Positions 18,978 to 28,367 of a stretch of DNA of 45,840 nt are shown piece after piece (within the stretch, counting starts at the first letter, position 1; every line of letters begins with the position of its first letter). The stretch lies in NCBI GenBank assembly GCA_019247515.1, contig JAFAOS010000214.1:1-45840 (forward strand). The letters run 5' to 3'. The DNA is from Chloroflexota bacterium (GTDB taxonomy: Bacteria > Chloroflexota > UBA6077 > CF-72). The notes under the pieces were generated by a model, which saw nothing but the letters and a program-made list of their open reading frames with translations, had not been told where the DNA came from and made no database searches. Both the position numbers and the translations under genes were made by a program.

Positions 18978-19312
18978 CGCTAGCGTCGGGCGCCTATCAC
19001 AGCGGTTCCAAATGGCCCGAAGTCGAGGCCGTGCCGGGCGTGCATCGACGGGTGCTCAGCTGCGGTGACCAGGTCATGGTCGTGCAGTTCCGGATCGCGG
19101 CCGGCGCCGAGGTACCGGCGCACACGCATCCGCACGAGCAGGTGGGGCACGTCGTATCCGGACGGATGCAGTTTCGGATCGGTGACGAAGTGCGAGAGCT
19201 CGGGCCTGGCGAAGGGTATTCGGTGCCCGGCGGCGTCACGCATGGCGCCACGGGCGTCACCGAGTGCGTCGCGGTCGATAGCTTCCACCCGGTGCGTGAA
19301 GACTACCGCTGA
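18974..19312 (+). CDS. Small cupin-domain protein
   Basis: 112 residues, a single cupin_2 barrel. Metal-ligand pattern in motif 1 is HTHPHEQVGHVVSG (His50, His52, His59) and motif 2 is PGGVTHGA. Such single-domain cupins bind a metal and act as isomerases, dioxygenases or sensors; the substrate cannot be told. It overlaps tatC and the following small gene, so the three are probably co-transcribed. Confidence 0.85.
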   Translation: MTLASGAYHSGSKWPEVEAVPGVHRRVLSCGDQVMVVQFRIAAGAEVPAHTHPHEQVGHVVSGRMQFRIGDEVRELGPGEGYSVPGGVTHGATGVTECVAVDSFHPVREDYR

Positions 19313-19526
19313 CGTCGACGCTCGCGATCGAGCGCAGTTCATCCTGGGCGCGATCAGCCTGGTGATCTGGTTCGTCGTCGCGTTCACGCTGGGCGTGTGG
19401 TGGTACGTGGACGAAGACACCGCCCAGCCGATCCTGATGGCGGGCGGCATCGCCTTCGCGGTCTGCGCCGTGCCGTGGCTGGCCTACCCGGCGCTCGTGC
19501 GCAAGTTCAGTCGCGAGCCAAAGTAA
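19296..19526 (+). CDS. Small two-helix membrane protein, unknown function
   Basis: 76 residues from GTG 19296, overlapping the cupin stop. A short hydrophilic N-terminus (VKTTADVDARDRAQ) is followed by two membrane helices (FILGAISLVIWFVVAFTLGV and MAGGIAFAVCAVPWLAYPAL) and a basic tail. Nothing more can be inferred. The start is chosen from overlap with the upstream gene. Confidence 0.6.
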   Translation: MKTTADVDARDRAQFILGAISLVIWFVVAFTLGVWWYVDEDTAQPILMAGGIAFAVCAVPWLAYPALVRKFSREPK

Positions 19527-19738
19527 CCCACGCCGTTGCGACTCTCGGCCGATCTCATGTCGCCGAGTGGGGAGGGCCCCAAACCCCCGTCACGGGACGG
19601 ATGACACATCGTCGTTGGCGACTTCGGCGAACGCGGTGCCGGCGTTCGGCTGCGCCGTGTCTTCCTCCACGGACCGTCTGCTTCTCTATAGAGAAGTTCT
19701 TTCGACACCAACCGAGTTGGGAGTCGACAACCTGAAAA
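19527..19738. other. Convergent intergenic region with a 16-bp perfect palindrome
   Basis: 212 bp between converging transcripts (plus-strand genes end at 19526, clpX ends at 19739). It holds no credible gene. At 19681-19696 there is a perfect palindrome, CTTCTCTATAGAGAAG, followed on the plus strand by TTCTTTC. It may be a weak two-way terminator or a binding site. Confidence 0.5.
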
Positions 19739-21034
<1,296 letters not shown>

Positions 21035-21083
21035 GCTGCTGTTGTGCCCCTCCGCGCTTCAGTCCAGTGCGTCTGGTTGCCTG

Positions 21084-21803
21084 CTAACGCTTGCCATCCG
21101 TTACACCCGTCGCTGGCTCCGCAGCCGCTTCTTCGACGGCGGCCTCGGCCCGATCGGCGGCCTGACTGGCCTCGGTCTGACCGTGGATCATGTCGATAAC
21201 ACCATAATTTCGCGCCTCTTGCGCGCTCATCCAGTAGTCACGATTGATGTCGCGCGAGATGCGGTCGATGTCCTGGCCGGTGTCCGAGGCCATCAGCTCT
21301 TTGAGTCGCGCATTCAGGCGCAGGATCTCGCGCGCGTGGACTTCGATGTCGGCAGCGGTGCCCTGCACGCCAGCCGACGCCTGGTGAATCAGAATGCGGG
21401 CGTTGGGCAGCGCCGCGCGCTTGCCCTTGGCGCCACCGCCCAGCAAAACCGCGCCCATGCTCGCCGCCATACCCACGCACGTGGTCGCCACTTGCGGCTG
21501 GATCAGGTGCATCGTGTCGTAGATCGCCAGGCCGGCGTCCACCTGACCGCCGGGACTGTTGATGTACATCTGGATGTCGCGCTCCGGGTCTTCCTGGGAC
21601 AGGTACAGCAACTGGGCCACGATCAGGTTGGCGATGGTGTCGTCGATCGGCGTGCCCAGGAACACGATCCGGTTCTTCAACAAGAGCGAGAAGATGTCGT
21701 ACGCCCGCTCACCGCGGCTGGTCTGCTCGACGACCATAGGCACCGCGTAGTCGACGGGGTAGTCCAGCCTGCTCAGCCTTCTTGCGAGATCGTCACGGCT
21801 CAT
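21084..21803 (-). CDS. clpP: ATP-dependent Clp protease proteolytic subunit
   Basis: 239 residues. The catalytic triad is Ser115 (GMAASMGAV), His140 (ILIHQAS) and Asp189 ([10 protein letters not shown]). The N-terminus is about 15 residues longer than in E. coli ClpP and may be processed. A 35-residue Ala/Glu-rich C-terminal tail (from about 205) is an unusual extension. The ATG overlaps the tig stop by 4 bp. Works with ClpX downstream. Confidence 0.96.
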   Translation of the reverse strand: MSRDDLARRLSRLDYPVDYAVPMVVEQTSRGERAYDIFSLLLKNRIVFLGTPIDDTIANLIVAQLLYLSQEDPERDIQMYINSPGGQVDAGLAIYDTMHLIQPQVATTCVGMAASMGAVLLGGGAKGKRAALPNARILIHQASAGVQGTAADIEVHAREILRLNARLKELMASDTGQDIDRISRDINRDYWMSAQEARNYGVIDMIHGQTEASQAADRAEAAVEEAAAEPATGVTDGKR

Positions 21804-23134
21804 GCGGTTCCTTGCTCCTCGACGGATTCCGGCGTGGCCGGCGCGTCTGCATCACGCGTGTGCAATTCAGTATCGGCGGTCTCGGGCTGATCTGCAGTCA
21901 TTTCAATCGTTTCGGCCGGAGTGCCGTTACGTCCGCCGCCGGTTGCCAGCTCGACCAGTCGCTCGAGTGCCCGCGTGGAACGTGCCTCGGCCTGCTCGTC
22001 GGCCCCCGACTGCTCGCCGGCGTCGATCTGCTCGGCGTTGGCAAACGCATCCAGCGCCAGCGAGCGGCGCACCCGCGTCTCGGCCTCGGTGCGAATTTCC
22101 GCCTCGAACGCGGACTCCTCTTTGCCCAACAGCCTGAGATACTGCTGGTACTGCAGGCCCTGGCGCTCGATGTTGCTCCTGAAGGATTCGAGCATGTGCT
22201 CGGCCTGGTGGTCGACGAGCTGCGGCGGAAATTCGATCGACGAGATCTCGACGAGCTTGTTCATCGCTTCTTCCTGGAGCTTGTCGCGCAGGCGCTCCTG
22301 CTCGCGCTGCTGCAGTTGTGCCTCGATGGCCGTTCGCAGCGCGGCAACGTCCGAGTAGTCGCCTACCAGCTGGGCGAAGTCGTCGTCGAGAGCGGGCAGC
22401 TCGCGCTCCTTGACCCAGTGGATCGTCACCTCGAATTGTGCCGACTTGCCTGCCACGTCTTTGTCGCGGTAGTCGTCGGCCATATTCAGCGTGAACGCCT
22501 TTTGATCGCCGGCCGACAGCCCGACGAGCTCGGCGGCAAAGCCAGGCGCGGGGGCGGTGCTCTCGGAGTCGACGATATACTCCGCCTCCTTGCTGTCGAT
22601 GACGGGGTCCTCCTGGGCCTCCACGGTGGCCGTGAGGTCCAGCCCGACGCGGTCGTCCAGGGCGGCCGCGCGTTCCACCGGCGCCCACTGGGCGTATGAC
22701 TCGCGGAGCCGCTTGATCACGTCGTCGACCTGTTCCTCACCGACCTGGGGCTCCTCGGGTGTAAGGCGCAAGCTCTCCTTATAGTCGCCGAGCTCGACCC
22801 GAGGCGCCAGACCGATCACGGCTTTGAGACGCAAGGGGTCGAGCTCCACCGATTCGACGCGTGGTCGGGTGTATGGCTCGACCTTTTCCTGCTCCATGGC
22901 CTCGTTGACCACCTCGGGCAACAACTGATCGAGCGCATCCTGCACGATGCGGTCGCGGCCAATCATCCGCTCGACCATGGTCCGCGGGGCCTTGCCGCGT
23001 CGGAACCCCGGCACTTCGACGCGGCCGGCAAGACGTCGATACGCGGCGTCGATGGCCTTGTCCAGGCGCTCGCTCTCGACCTCGATGTCCAGGGAAACCT
23101 GGCGGGGCGGCAGCTCGGTGGAGGAGACCTTCAC
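21800..23134 (-). CDS. tig: Trigger factor
   Basis: Ribosome-bound chaperone. 444 residues if started at GTG 23134 ([20 protein letters not shown], aligned to the conserved start). A GTG at 23167 would add 11 residues and overlap the upstream reductase gene by 22 bp. The ribosome-docking signature [19 protein letters not shown] is clear, followed by a PPIase domain ([14 protein letters not shown]) and a long helical C-terminal arm domain. The C-terminal 60 residues are polar and low-complexity. First of tig-clpP-clpX. Confidence 0.95.
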   Translation of the reverse strand: MKVSSTELPPRQVSLDIEVESERLDKAIDAAYRRLAGRVEVPGFRRGKAPRTMVERMIGRDRIVQDALDQLLPEVVNEAMEQEKVEPYTRPRVESVELDPLRLKAVIGLAPRVELGDYKESLRLTPEEPQVGEEQVDDVIKRLRESYAQWAPVERAAALDDRVGLDLTATVEAQEDPVIDSKEAEYIVDSESTAPAPGFAAELVGLSAGDQKAFTLNMADDYRDKDVAGKSAQFEVTIHWVKERELPALDDDFAQLVGDYSDVAALRTAIEAQLQQREQERLRDKLQEEAMNKLVEISSIEFPPQLVDHQAEHMLESFRSNIERQGLQYQQYLRLLGKEESAFEAEIRTEAETRVRRSLALDAFANAEQIDAGEQSGADEQAEARSTRALERLVELATGGGRNGTPAETIEMTADQPETADTELHTRDADAPATPESVEEQGTA

Positions 23135-23145
23135 GTTCGAAGACT

Positions 23146-24042
23146 TTACCGTGTTGCGTTGTTCCACTGTTCAGTCCAGGCATCGAGCTCGTCGTGAACG
23201 GGTCGCAGAATACCGGCGCCGAAGAGCTCGGTGAAATGCGAGACGTCGAGCCACGAGTGTTGGGGCCTGAGCGCGGCTCTGGTGCCTGAGAAGTGCTCGA
23301 AAGTGTCCGGCACGATCAGCTCACGTGGCAACTGCAGACGCTCGGCGATCGTGTGCGCCAGATCGAACGGCGTCGTCCAACTGCTTGCCGCAACATGAAT
23401 GAGCCCGGCGTAGCGTGCGATGCTGAGCTGCCACAGCGCCTCGGCGGCGTCGTCCAGAAAAACGGGCGTGATGCGTTGATCGGTAACGCCCTGGATCGTC
23501 TGGCCGTGTTCCAATCTCGCAACGATCGTGCGGGCCAGGTCGCGTTTGCGATGATCGTGCCCGGTGAATGGCATCTCGATACGCGCAACGCACGCGGTGT
23601 TATTGGCCTGCAAGACGGCCTGTTCGCCACGAAGTTTGGTCTCGGCGTACCAGCACAGACCGCGGGTTGAGTCAGCCTCTACGTACGGCGCAGCGACCTT
23701 CGTGCCGTCGAACACGTAGTCGGTCGAGACGTGAATCAGGTGGACGTCGAGACGCCGGCACTGTTCGGCGAGACGGCCTGGAAACTCGACGTTGAGCCCA
23801 TAGACGGTGCCCTCGGTATTGCCCCGTTCGGGCTCGGCGCCGTCGACGTCTGCCCACGCGACCAGGTTGACCAGCGTGTTCGCGCCAGAGTGCTCGAGGA
23901 ACGCGCCGAGTGTCCGCGAGTCGAGCACATCGACCTCCGCGTGCGAGGGAGCCACGATCTCGGCTCGGTCTACCCAGCGGCGGGTGAGACACCCACCCAC
24001 CAGACCGGAGCCGCCGAGAACGACGACCGTCGAACGAGCCAA
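23146..24042 (-). CDS. RmlD-like dTDP-4-dehydrorhamnose reductase / NAD-dependent sugar reductase
   Basis: 298 residues from TTG 24042. Rossmann motif VVVLGGSGLVGGCLTRR at the N-terminus, NLVAWADVDGAE, the catalytic VSTDYVFDGTK and WYAETKLRGE (Tyr-x-x-x-Lys). This is the RmlD substrate-binding family, which reduces dTDP-4-keto-rhamnose. rmlA, rmlB and rmlC are not nearby, so the real substrate is uncertain; related proteins act in SAM synthetase regulation (MAT2B) or other sugar routes. It lies just upstream of tig and 6 bp after a short unknown gene. Confidence 0.82.
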   Translation of the reverse strand: MARSTVVVLGGSGLVGGCLTRRWVDRAEIVAPSHAEVDVLDSRTLGAFLEHSGANTLVNLVAWADVDGAEPERGNTEGTVYGLNVEFPGRLAEQCRRLDVHLIHVSTDYVFDGTKVAAPYVEADSTRGLCWYAETKLRGEQAVLQANNTACVARIEMPFTGHDHRKRDLARTIVARLEHGQTIQGVTDQRITPVFLDDAAEALWQLSIARYAGLIHVAASSWTTPFDLAHTIAERLQLPRELIVPDTFEHFSGTRAALRPQHSWLDVSHFTELFGAGILRPVHDELDAWTEQWNNATR

Positions 24043-24048
24043 CGTCGC

Positions 24049-24381
24049 TCAGCCCGCGACGTGGCGCGCCAGTGCGCTCATCAGCACGGGAGTCTCCTTG
24101 AGGGTTTCACGCAGCGTGCCCGGGCGCGCCGTGGTCAGCAGCGCTTTCTGGCGCGGCGTGTGCGCGTGGTACATGCCGCGGGCGTACTGGGTGTCCGCCA
24201 GGGCTGCCGTGCAGGGACACAGGCTCAGGGCGCGCCCGGCGGCGAGGTGGACGACATAGTGAACCTGGTCGTCATGTCCGAACTGCAGGGCAGCTCGCAT
24301 CAGGCTGGGTGCGAGAGCCGCCGCTCCCAGGACCGCGAGCAGTCCGCCGGCGGCGACAATCGCTTTGAGCAAGCTCGTCAA
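24049..24381 (-). CDS. Small protein with N-terminal membrane helix, unknown
   Basis: 110 residues if started at TTG 24381 (LTSLLKAIVAAGGLLAVLGA). The frame is open to 24558, but that part overlaps the SWIM gene in another frame and has shadow-like composition. One hydrophobic segment (about 5-25) may be a signal anchor. The remainder has a His/Cys-containing stretch, LSLCPCTAALADTQYARGMY. Six bp separate it from the RmlD-like gene. No family recognised. Confidence 0.5.
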   Translation of the reverse strand: MTSLLKAIVAAGGLLAVLGAAALAPSLMRAALQFGHDDQVHYVVHLAAGRALSLCPCTAALADTQYARGMYHAHTPRQKALLTTARPGTLRETLKETPVLMSALARHVAG

Positions 24382-24443
24382 GGCGCGAACAGTATCGCCA
24401 TTCCGGCCAGACTGGACGGAATTACGGCCCGGGGAATCCGCCC

Positions 24444-24773
24444 TCAGGTGACGAGCCGCAGATGGCCGCGCTGCGTGGGACGCGCTGGGCTCCGGTAGCC
24501 CTGCTGCTCGGCTTTGACCAGCTCGCAATACAGGCGCACGGCCAGTACGTGCTTGCACGCGTGCGGCTCAGCGGATTGCGCGGCGCGACTGAAGTCTGCA
24601 CAGTCGCAGGACGTGGAAGTGACCACGTAGGACCGATCGCGCCGCGATTGGGACGGGACGCCAAAAACCTCCTCGCCGTCCGGCGTGCGCCACCTGCGCC
24701 AGTGCGCGGCGTCGGCGGCGAGCTCGATCGCGCGGATACTGCGCGGATCGTCCGCGCTGATGGTGATGCCCAC
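24444..24773 (-). CDS. SWIM zinc-finger protein
   Basis: 109 residues from GTG 24773. The SWIM motif CxC...CxH is seen as SCDCADFSRA...HACKHVLAV (Cys56, Cys58, Cys73, His75). SWIM fingers bind zinc and mediate DNA or protein contacts. The N-terminal part (IRAIELAADAAHWRRWRTPDG) looks like a compact domain. It diverges from an XRE regulator, and both promoters carry the same CCGGACA repeat, so the two are probably co-regulated. Confidence 0.8.
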   Translation of the reverse strand: MGITISADDPRSIRAIELAADAAHWRRWRTPDGEEVFGVPSQSRRDRSYVVTSTSCDCADFSRAAQSAEPHACKHVLAVRLYCELVKAEQQGYRSPARPTQRGHLRLVT

Positions 24774-24788
24774 GACTGCGTTACGTAG

Positions 24789-24868
24789 AGTCTAACGCCT
24801 TACCCGGACAGCTTCAATACATTTTCAGGACTTGATCCGGACAATCTGTATCGATCGTGTGGTAAGAT
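24789..24868. promoter_or_regulatory. Divergent promoters with two CCGGACA operator-like repeats
   Basis: Minus strand: TTGAAG (-35, plus coordinates 24812-24817) and TAGACT (-10, 24789-24794) with a 17-bp spacer, facing the SWIM gene. Plus strand: GGACAA (24839-24844) and TAAGAT (24863-24868) with an 18-bp spacer, facing the XRE gene. Direct repeats CCGGACA lie at 24804-24810, inside the minus spacer, and 24837-24843, on the plus -35. The 33-bp spacing is about three helical turns. Confidence 0.6.
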
Positions 24869-24876
24869 CGACCGGC

Positions 24877-25098
24877 GTGGCCGAGCCCGCCGCGCCGTTG
24901 CCCCTGGCCACCGTGAGAAAACGCAAACTGCTCAGCCAGCGCGATCTGGCGGCCCAGGCCGGGGTCGCGCTGAGCACGATCTACCTGCTCGAAGCAGGCA
25001 AAACCGAGCGCGTCACCTTCAAGGTCATACGCTCGGTAAGCGAGGCGCTCGGCGTCGCGCCTGAGACGATCGCCGAGTTCCGGCGCGCGCTGGACTGA
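24877..25098 (+). CDS. XRE-family HTH transcriptional regulator
   Basis: 73 residues from GTG 24877. A canonical helix-turn-helix: LATVRKRKLLSQRDLAAQAG followed by VALSTIYLLEAGKTERVTFK and a short dimerisation-like helix VIRSVSEALGVAPETIAEF. The TAAGAT -10 box ends 9 bp before the GTG, so the mRNA is nearly leaderless. A TTG at 24832 is possible but lies inside the promoter. It likely represses itself and the divergent SWIM gene through the CCGGACA repeats. Confidence 0.85.
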   Translation: MAEPAAPLPLATVRKRKLLSQRDLAAQAGVALSTIYLLEAGKTERVTFKVIRSVSEALGVAPETIAEFRRALD

Positions 25099-25111
25099 CC
25101 GACGCGGCTGC

Positions 25112-25813
25112 CTAGTCCCTGGAACTCCCGCCGCCCGCGGCGAAGCCGAAGATCCGCAGTAGCGCCAGGAACAGGTTGACGATGTCGAGGTAGACCCGCA
25201 CCGCCAGCAAAATGGTCATGCCTTCGGTGGCGCCGCGCATCGCGGCGACGCGGTTCAGGTCGAAGATCAGGAAGCCGGTGAACAGCACCGCGGCGACCGC
25301 CGAAATGCCGATGTAGAGCAGGGTCGCGTGGACGAAGATGCCGACGACCGATGCGACGATCACCCCGAGCAAGCCGATGAACAGGAAACCGCCCATACCA
25401 CTGAGGTCGCGTTTGGTGGTGTAGCCGTAGGCGCCGGCCGCCAGGGCAACCGCGGCGGTGGTCAGCCCGGCATTGACAACCACCCCGCCCATGCCGCCTC
25501 TGATGTACACGTCCAGGATCAGGCCGAGCAGCATGCCCTCGAACGTCGCGAAGCCGTAGAGCAGCGCCAGGTTGATCGGCGACCGCTCGCGAAGGAACTG
25601 CAGGGCGATCAGCGTGCCGAAGCTGCCGATGAGCGAGATGAAGAAGGCGCCAGGACCCAGGCTGCGGCCGATCACCGCGCCGCCGGCGGTAAAGACGAAG
25701 GCAAAGCCGAGCAGGCCCAGGACCTTGTTGAGGATCGCCGACCGCTGTGTCCCCAGTGCGGATTCGGCGCCAGCGTCGGTGGTGTAGGGAGTCCCGCGCG
25801 AATAGTCGTACAT
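25112..25813 (-). CDS. Bax inhibitor-1/YccA family membrane protein
   Basis: 233 residues with seven membrane helices. BI-1 family features: FVFTAGGAVIGRSLGPGAFF, YGFATFEGMLLGLILDVYI, the LIFDLNRVAA loop and a C-terminal RVYLDIVNLFLALLRIFGF that carries the conserved Asp. These proteins act as pH-sensitive calcium leak channels or stress proteins (YetJ in Bacillus). Upstream, an AAGGAA ribosome site lies 9 bp before the ATG, and a GCCGGC-stem hairpin lies at about 25847-25865 in the leader. Confidence 0.9.
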   Translation of the reverse strand: MYDYSRGTPYTTDAGAESALGTQRSAILNKVLGLLGFAFVFTAGGAVIGRSLGPGAFFISLIGSFGTLIALQFLRERSPINLALLYGFATFEGMLLGLILDVYIRGGMGGVVVNAGLTTAAVALAAGAYGYTTKRDLSGMGGFLFIGLLGVIVASVVGIFVHATLLYIGISAVAAVLFTGFLIFDLNRVAAMRGATEGMTILLAVRVYLDIVNLFLALLRIFGFAAGGGSSRD

Positions 25814-25971
25814 GACGATGAGTTCCTTGTGTTGGCTCCGTGGAGGCCGGCTTCGGGCGCCGGCTTATCCAGGGATAGTACGCTGACTGCCGACCAATAG
25901 TTGCATTTTGGCTGGATCGTCGTTGTGAATGCGGATGCAACAACGCCGTCGAGTGGCGCGTCCAATGGATC

Positions 25972-26154
25972 GTGATTGTTGGACTTCTTCTCCTGGTCCT
26001 GGCCACGCTGGTGGCCGGCCCGGTCGGCTTCTTCGTCGTCGGTCTGTTGCTGCTGGCTTTCGCGATTGTGACCGGCACGCTACACCTGGTCATCGAGGTG
26101 CTGCTGCTCCCGTTCCGCGCGATTGGCGCGCTGACGGGCGGTCGCCCGCGCTAG
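25972..26154 (+). CDS. Small hydrophobic protein, unknown
   Basis: 60 residues from GTG 25972. Two hydrophobic segments (VGLLLLVLATLVAGPVGFFV and LLLLAFAIVTGTLHLVIEVL) with a basic tail (GGRPR). There is no clear ribosome site. It could be a true small membrane protein or chance coding in a GC-rich stretch; the biased hydrophobic pattern favours a real gene. Confidence 0.45.
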   Translation: MIVGLLLLVLATLVAGPVGFFVVGLLLLAFAIVTGTLHLVIEVLLLPFRAIGALTGGRPR

Positions 26155-26239
26155 ACCGCCGGCCCGGCTTCCTGACGCGGTCCACCGACATCAGGAAACC
26201 ATTGGTTCCCTGGCCCTGAGCGCGCGCTGCCGACTAGGC

Positions 26240-28018
26240 TTGTCCTTCGACAGCTTCGTGAGGGCCCCCGAACTTGATTGCGCGCAACGCACGTCGAGCA
26301 ACGCCCAATCCCGGTCAGTCACGCTGCTGAGCCCGCGAAGCGCACGAACGCTCGCACTGATCGTTGCCAGCACCGTGCTGGTGATGGTGTACGTCAACCA
26401 GTACCCGCTGGTGCTTGGACGCTGGGAAGACCAGACGACCTTCCCAATGATGTTGTCCAGAGCCGGACCTCGTCCTTCTTTTGAGCTGTACCAGGCTGGC
26501 GAGATTGGCGGCGACCATTACGCGCTGTTGTCGATGGGCTACTACACGGCCGACCTGCTCGGCTGGAGCCTGGTCACCCTGCGCTTGCCGGCGATCGTCG
26601 GTGGGCTGGCGGCACTGGCGACGTTCTTCGGGCTGACCGCGCGTTGGTACGGCTTCTGGCCCGCGCTGTTCACCGCCTTTGCTCTGGGTTTCAACCCGAC
26701 CTTTTTTATGTTCTCGCATCAATTGATCGTGCCGATCATCAGCATGTTGTTCCTCCTGCTGGTGATCGAACGCTATCAACTGATCGAACAAGGCCGTCAC
26801 TTGCGGTGGACCGTGCCAACGCTGGCGCTCGCATTCACGTTGCTGCTCGAACAGTACGCCGTCGGACGCGTGTACGGTTGCGCGATGGTCGTCTACTGGA
26901 TGGCCTGGCTGATTGGCTCGAGCATTCGCGCAAGGCGAAAGGGCGTGCCTGTCGATCGCAAAGCGTGGCTTGCATTTCCAGCCTTCGTCGCACTTGTCGT
27001 GGTTTTTTCGGTGGTGCTGGACCCCAGCAACGCGCGTCAGCTCACGCTTCAACTGTTGTTTCCGCCCGACGGTGAGTATGTCGTCGTCTCGGCGGAACAG
27101 TTGGCGCTCGTGCGCGACAACCTGGCGGTCGAGCTGAATGCCATTGTTCCGCTCCTGACAGTGGCTCCCGGCCGGCTTGGACAATTCAGCTCGGACCTGG
27201 TGGTCGACGTGCGTACCTACGTGCTGCCAATGTCAATGGTTCCGCTGGTTGTTCTGGGCGCCGCCGTGGTACTCGCACAGTTGCGGCGACGCTCGAGCGC
27301 GCGTTTGTCGGTCTTCCTGCTGGTCGTCCTGTTCGCCGGACCATTGTTGTCCGCAAACGTCGGCGGCCACCTGTCCATCTCCTCGTTTCGCATGTTCTAT
27401 TTGCTGATCCCGCTGTACTTGCTGGCGGCGGCGGCCATGGCGCGGCTCATCCATCACCGTGAGCGCGCCATGCAGTTGGCCGCGTGTGGCGTGATGCTGC
27501 TGGTGCTGACTGCCCAGGTAGCCAGCGCTGTTAGGGAGATCGATCGCCACAACGTGTTTCTGGAGGACCTCGCGCGCCGCTGGCAACCGAGCTCACCCCT
27601 GACGCTTTTCAGAGACAATGGCGCGCAACGCGCGACGCCGCAGTTCGAGCTGGCGACCAACGGGAGCTATCAGTATTACTTTCTGCAGCTCGCGCCGTTG
27701 GCCGCCGCGGTACGCATCCTTGATCGCGCGCCGATCGGCGCCACGGACGCGGACGTCGTCGTCGTGCGGCTGTTAGGCCCCGTTCAATCCGGCAAGTCGG
27801 GCGGTGCGACTCGAGTGGTCTTTTACTTACGAAGTTTCGGGGCCTCCGCGGCCCTCTTCGATCCGATGGACCAGAGCGTGAGGGGCGCCGGCGTGATCCC
27901 GTTCGCTCCACCAGCTTACGTCGTTGCTGACGGGCCCGGATCCGCCGCAACCGCGGTCAGCCTCCTGCGCCAGGCGGGTCGTCAGGTTCGCGTCGTCGAC
28001 TTCGAGTGGTCGTCCTGA
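26240..28018 (+). CDS. Polytopic membrane protein, GT39/ArnT-like glycosyltransferase
   Basis: About 592 residues from TTG 26240; the true start may be downstream, since the first 33 residues are polar. Around 11 membrane helices. After helix 1 comes GRWEDQTTFPMML, with the acidic residues expected in the first external loop of ArnT/PMT-type (GT-C) enzymes, and then GDHYALLSMGYYTADLLGWS and RLPAIVGGLAALATFFGLTA, both typical of that fold. The C-terminal 150 residues are a soluble domain. It probably transfers a sugar from a polyprenyl phosphate to a protein or glycan. No partner gene is adjacent. Confidence 0.65.
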   Translation: MSFDSFVRAPELDCAQRTSSNAQSRSVTLLSPRSARTLALIVASTVLVMVYVNQYPLVLGRWEDQTTFPMMLSRAGPRPSFELYQAGEIGGDHYALLSMGYYTADLLGWSLVTLRLPAIVGGLAALATFFGLTARWYGFWPALFTAFALGFNPTFFMFSHQLIVPIISMLFLLLVIERYQLIEQGRHLRWTVPTLALAFTLLLEQYAVGRVYGCAMVVYWMAWLIGSSIRARRKGVPVDRKAWLAFPAFVALVVVFSVVLDPSNARQLTLQLLFPPDGEYVVVSAEQLALVRDNLAVELNAIVPLLTVAPGRLGQFSSDLVVDVRTYVLPMSMVPLVVLGAAVVLAQLRRRSSARLSVFLLVVLFAGPLLSANVGGHLSISSFRMFYLLIPLYLLAAAAMARLIHHRERAMQLAACGVMLLVLTAQVASAVREIDRHNVFLEDLARRWQPSSPLTLFRDNGAQRATPQFELATNGSYQYYFLQLAPLAAAVRILDRAPIGATDADVVVVRLLGPVQSGKSGGATRVVFYLRSFGASAALFDPMDQSVRGAGVIPFAPPAYVVADGPGSAATAVSLLRQAGRQVRVVDFEWSS

Positions 28019-28028
28019 CGCGCTTCGT

Positions 28029-28367
28029 TCAGCCCAGACCAGCGCGCTGTGCGCCGCTCAGCCCGGCGAGGGCCAGCGCATATGAGTCCTCGATCCAATC
28101 GACGAGCGCCTCGTCCGGCACCGAGCCATCGAGCTCCACCGTGTTCCAGTGGCGCTTGTTCAGGTGGTAGCCGGCGGTGACTGCCACGTACTCCTCCCGC
28201 AGCGCGACGGCCAACCCCGGGTCGCACTTGAGACTGACGTTGCTGTCGCCAAGGATCGCGAAGATCTTGCCCCCCACCTTGAACACCAGCGCGCCTGGGC
28301 CAAACGGGTAGCTCGCGACGCTGCCTCGCAGCGCGCTGCACCGCTTGACGACCCCTTCACGATCCAT
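28029..28367 (-). CDS. MmcQ/YjbR family protein
   Basis: 112 residues from ATG 28367, whose A is the last base of the amidase stop (TGATG coupling). The family pattern is seen in SYPFGPGALVFKVGGKIFA, VSLKCDPGLAVALRE, GYHLNKRHWNTVELDG and VDWIEDSYALAL. YjbR has a double-wing DNA-binding-like fold; its biological role is unsettled. The frame extends upstream to 28535 but that overlaps the amidase. Confidence 0.88.
   Translation of the reverse strand: MDREGVVKRCSALRGSVASYPFGPGALVFKVGGKIFAILGDSNVSLKCDPGLAVALREEYVAVTAGYHLNKRHWNTVELDGSVPDEALVDWIEDSYALALAGLSGAQRAGLG

Noticed and set aside
24382-24558. Upstream extension of the small membrane-anchored protein gene
   Set aside because: It overlaps the SWIM gene out of frame and has the Arg/Ala/Ser-rich composition of a shadow frame.
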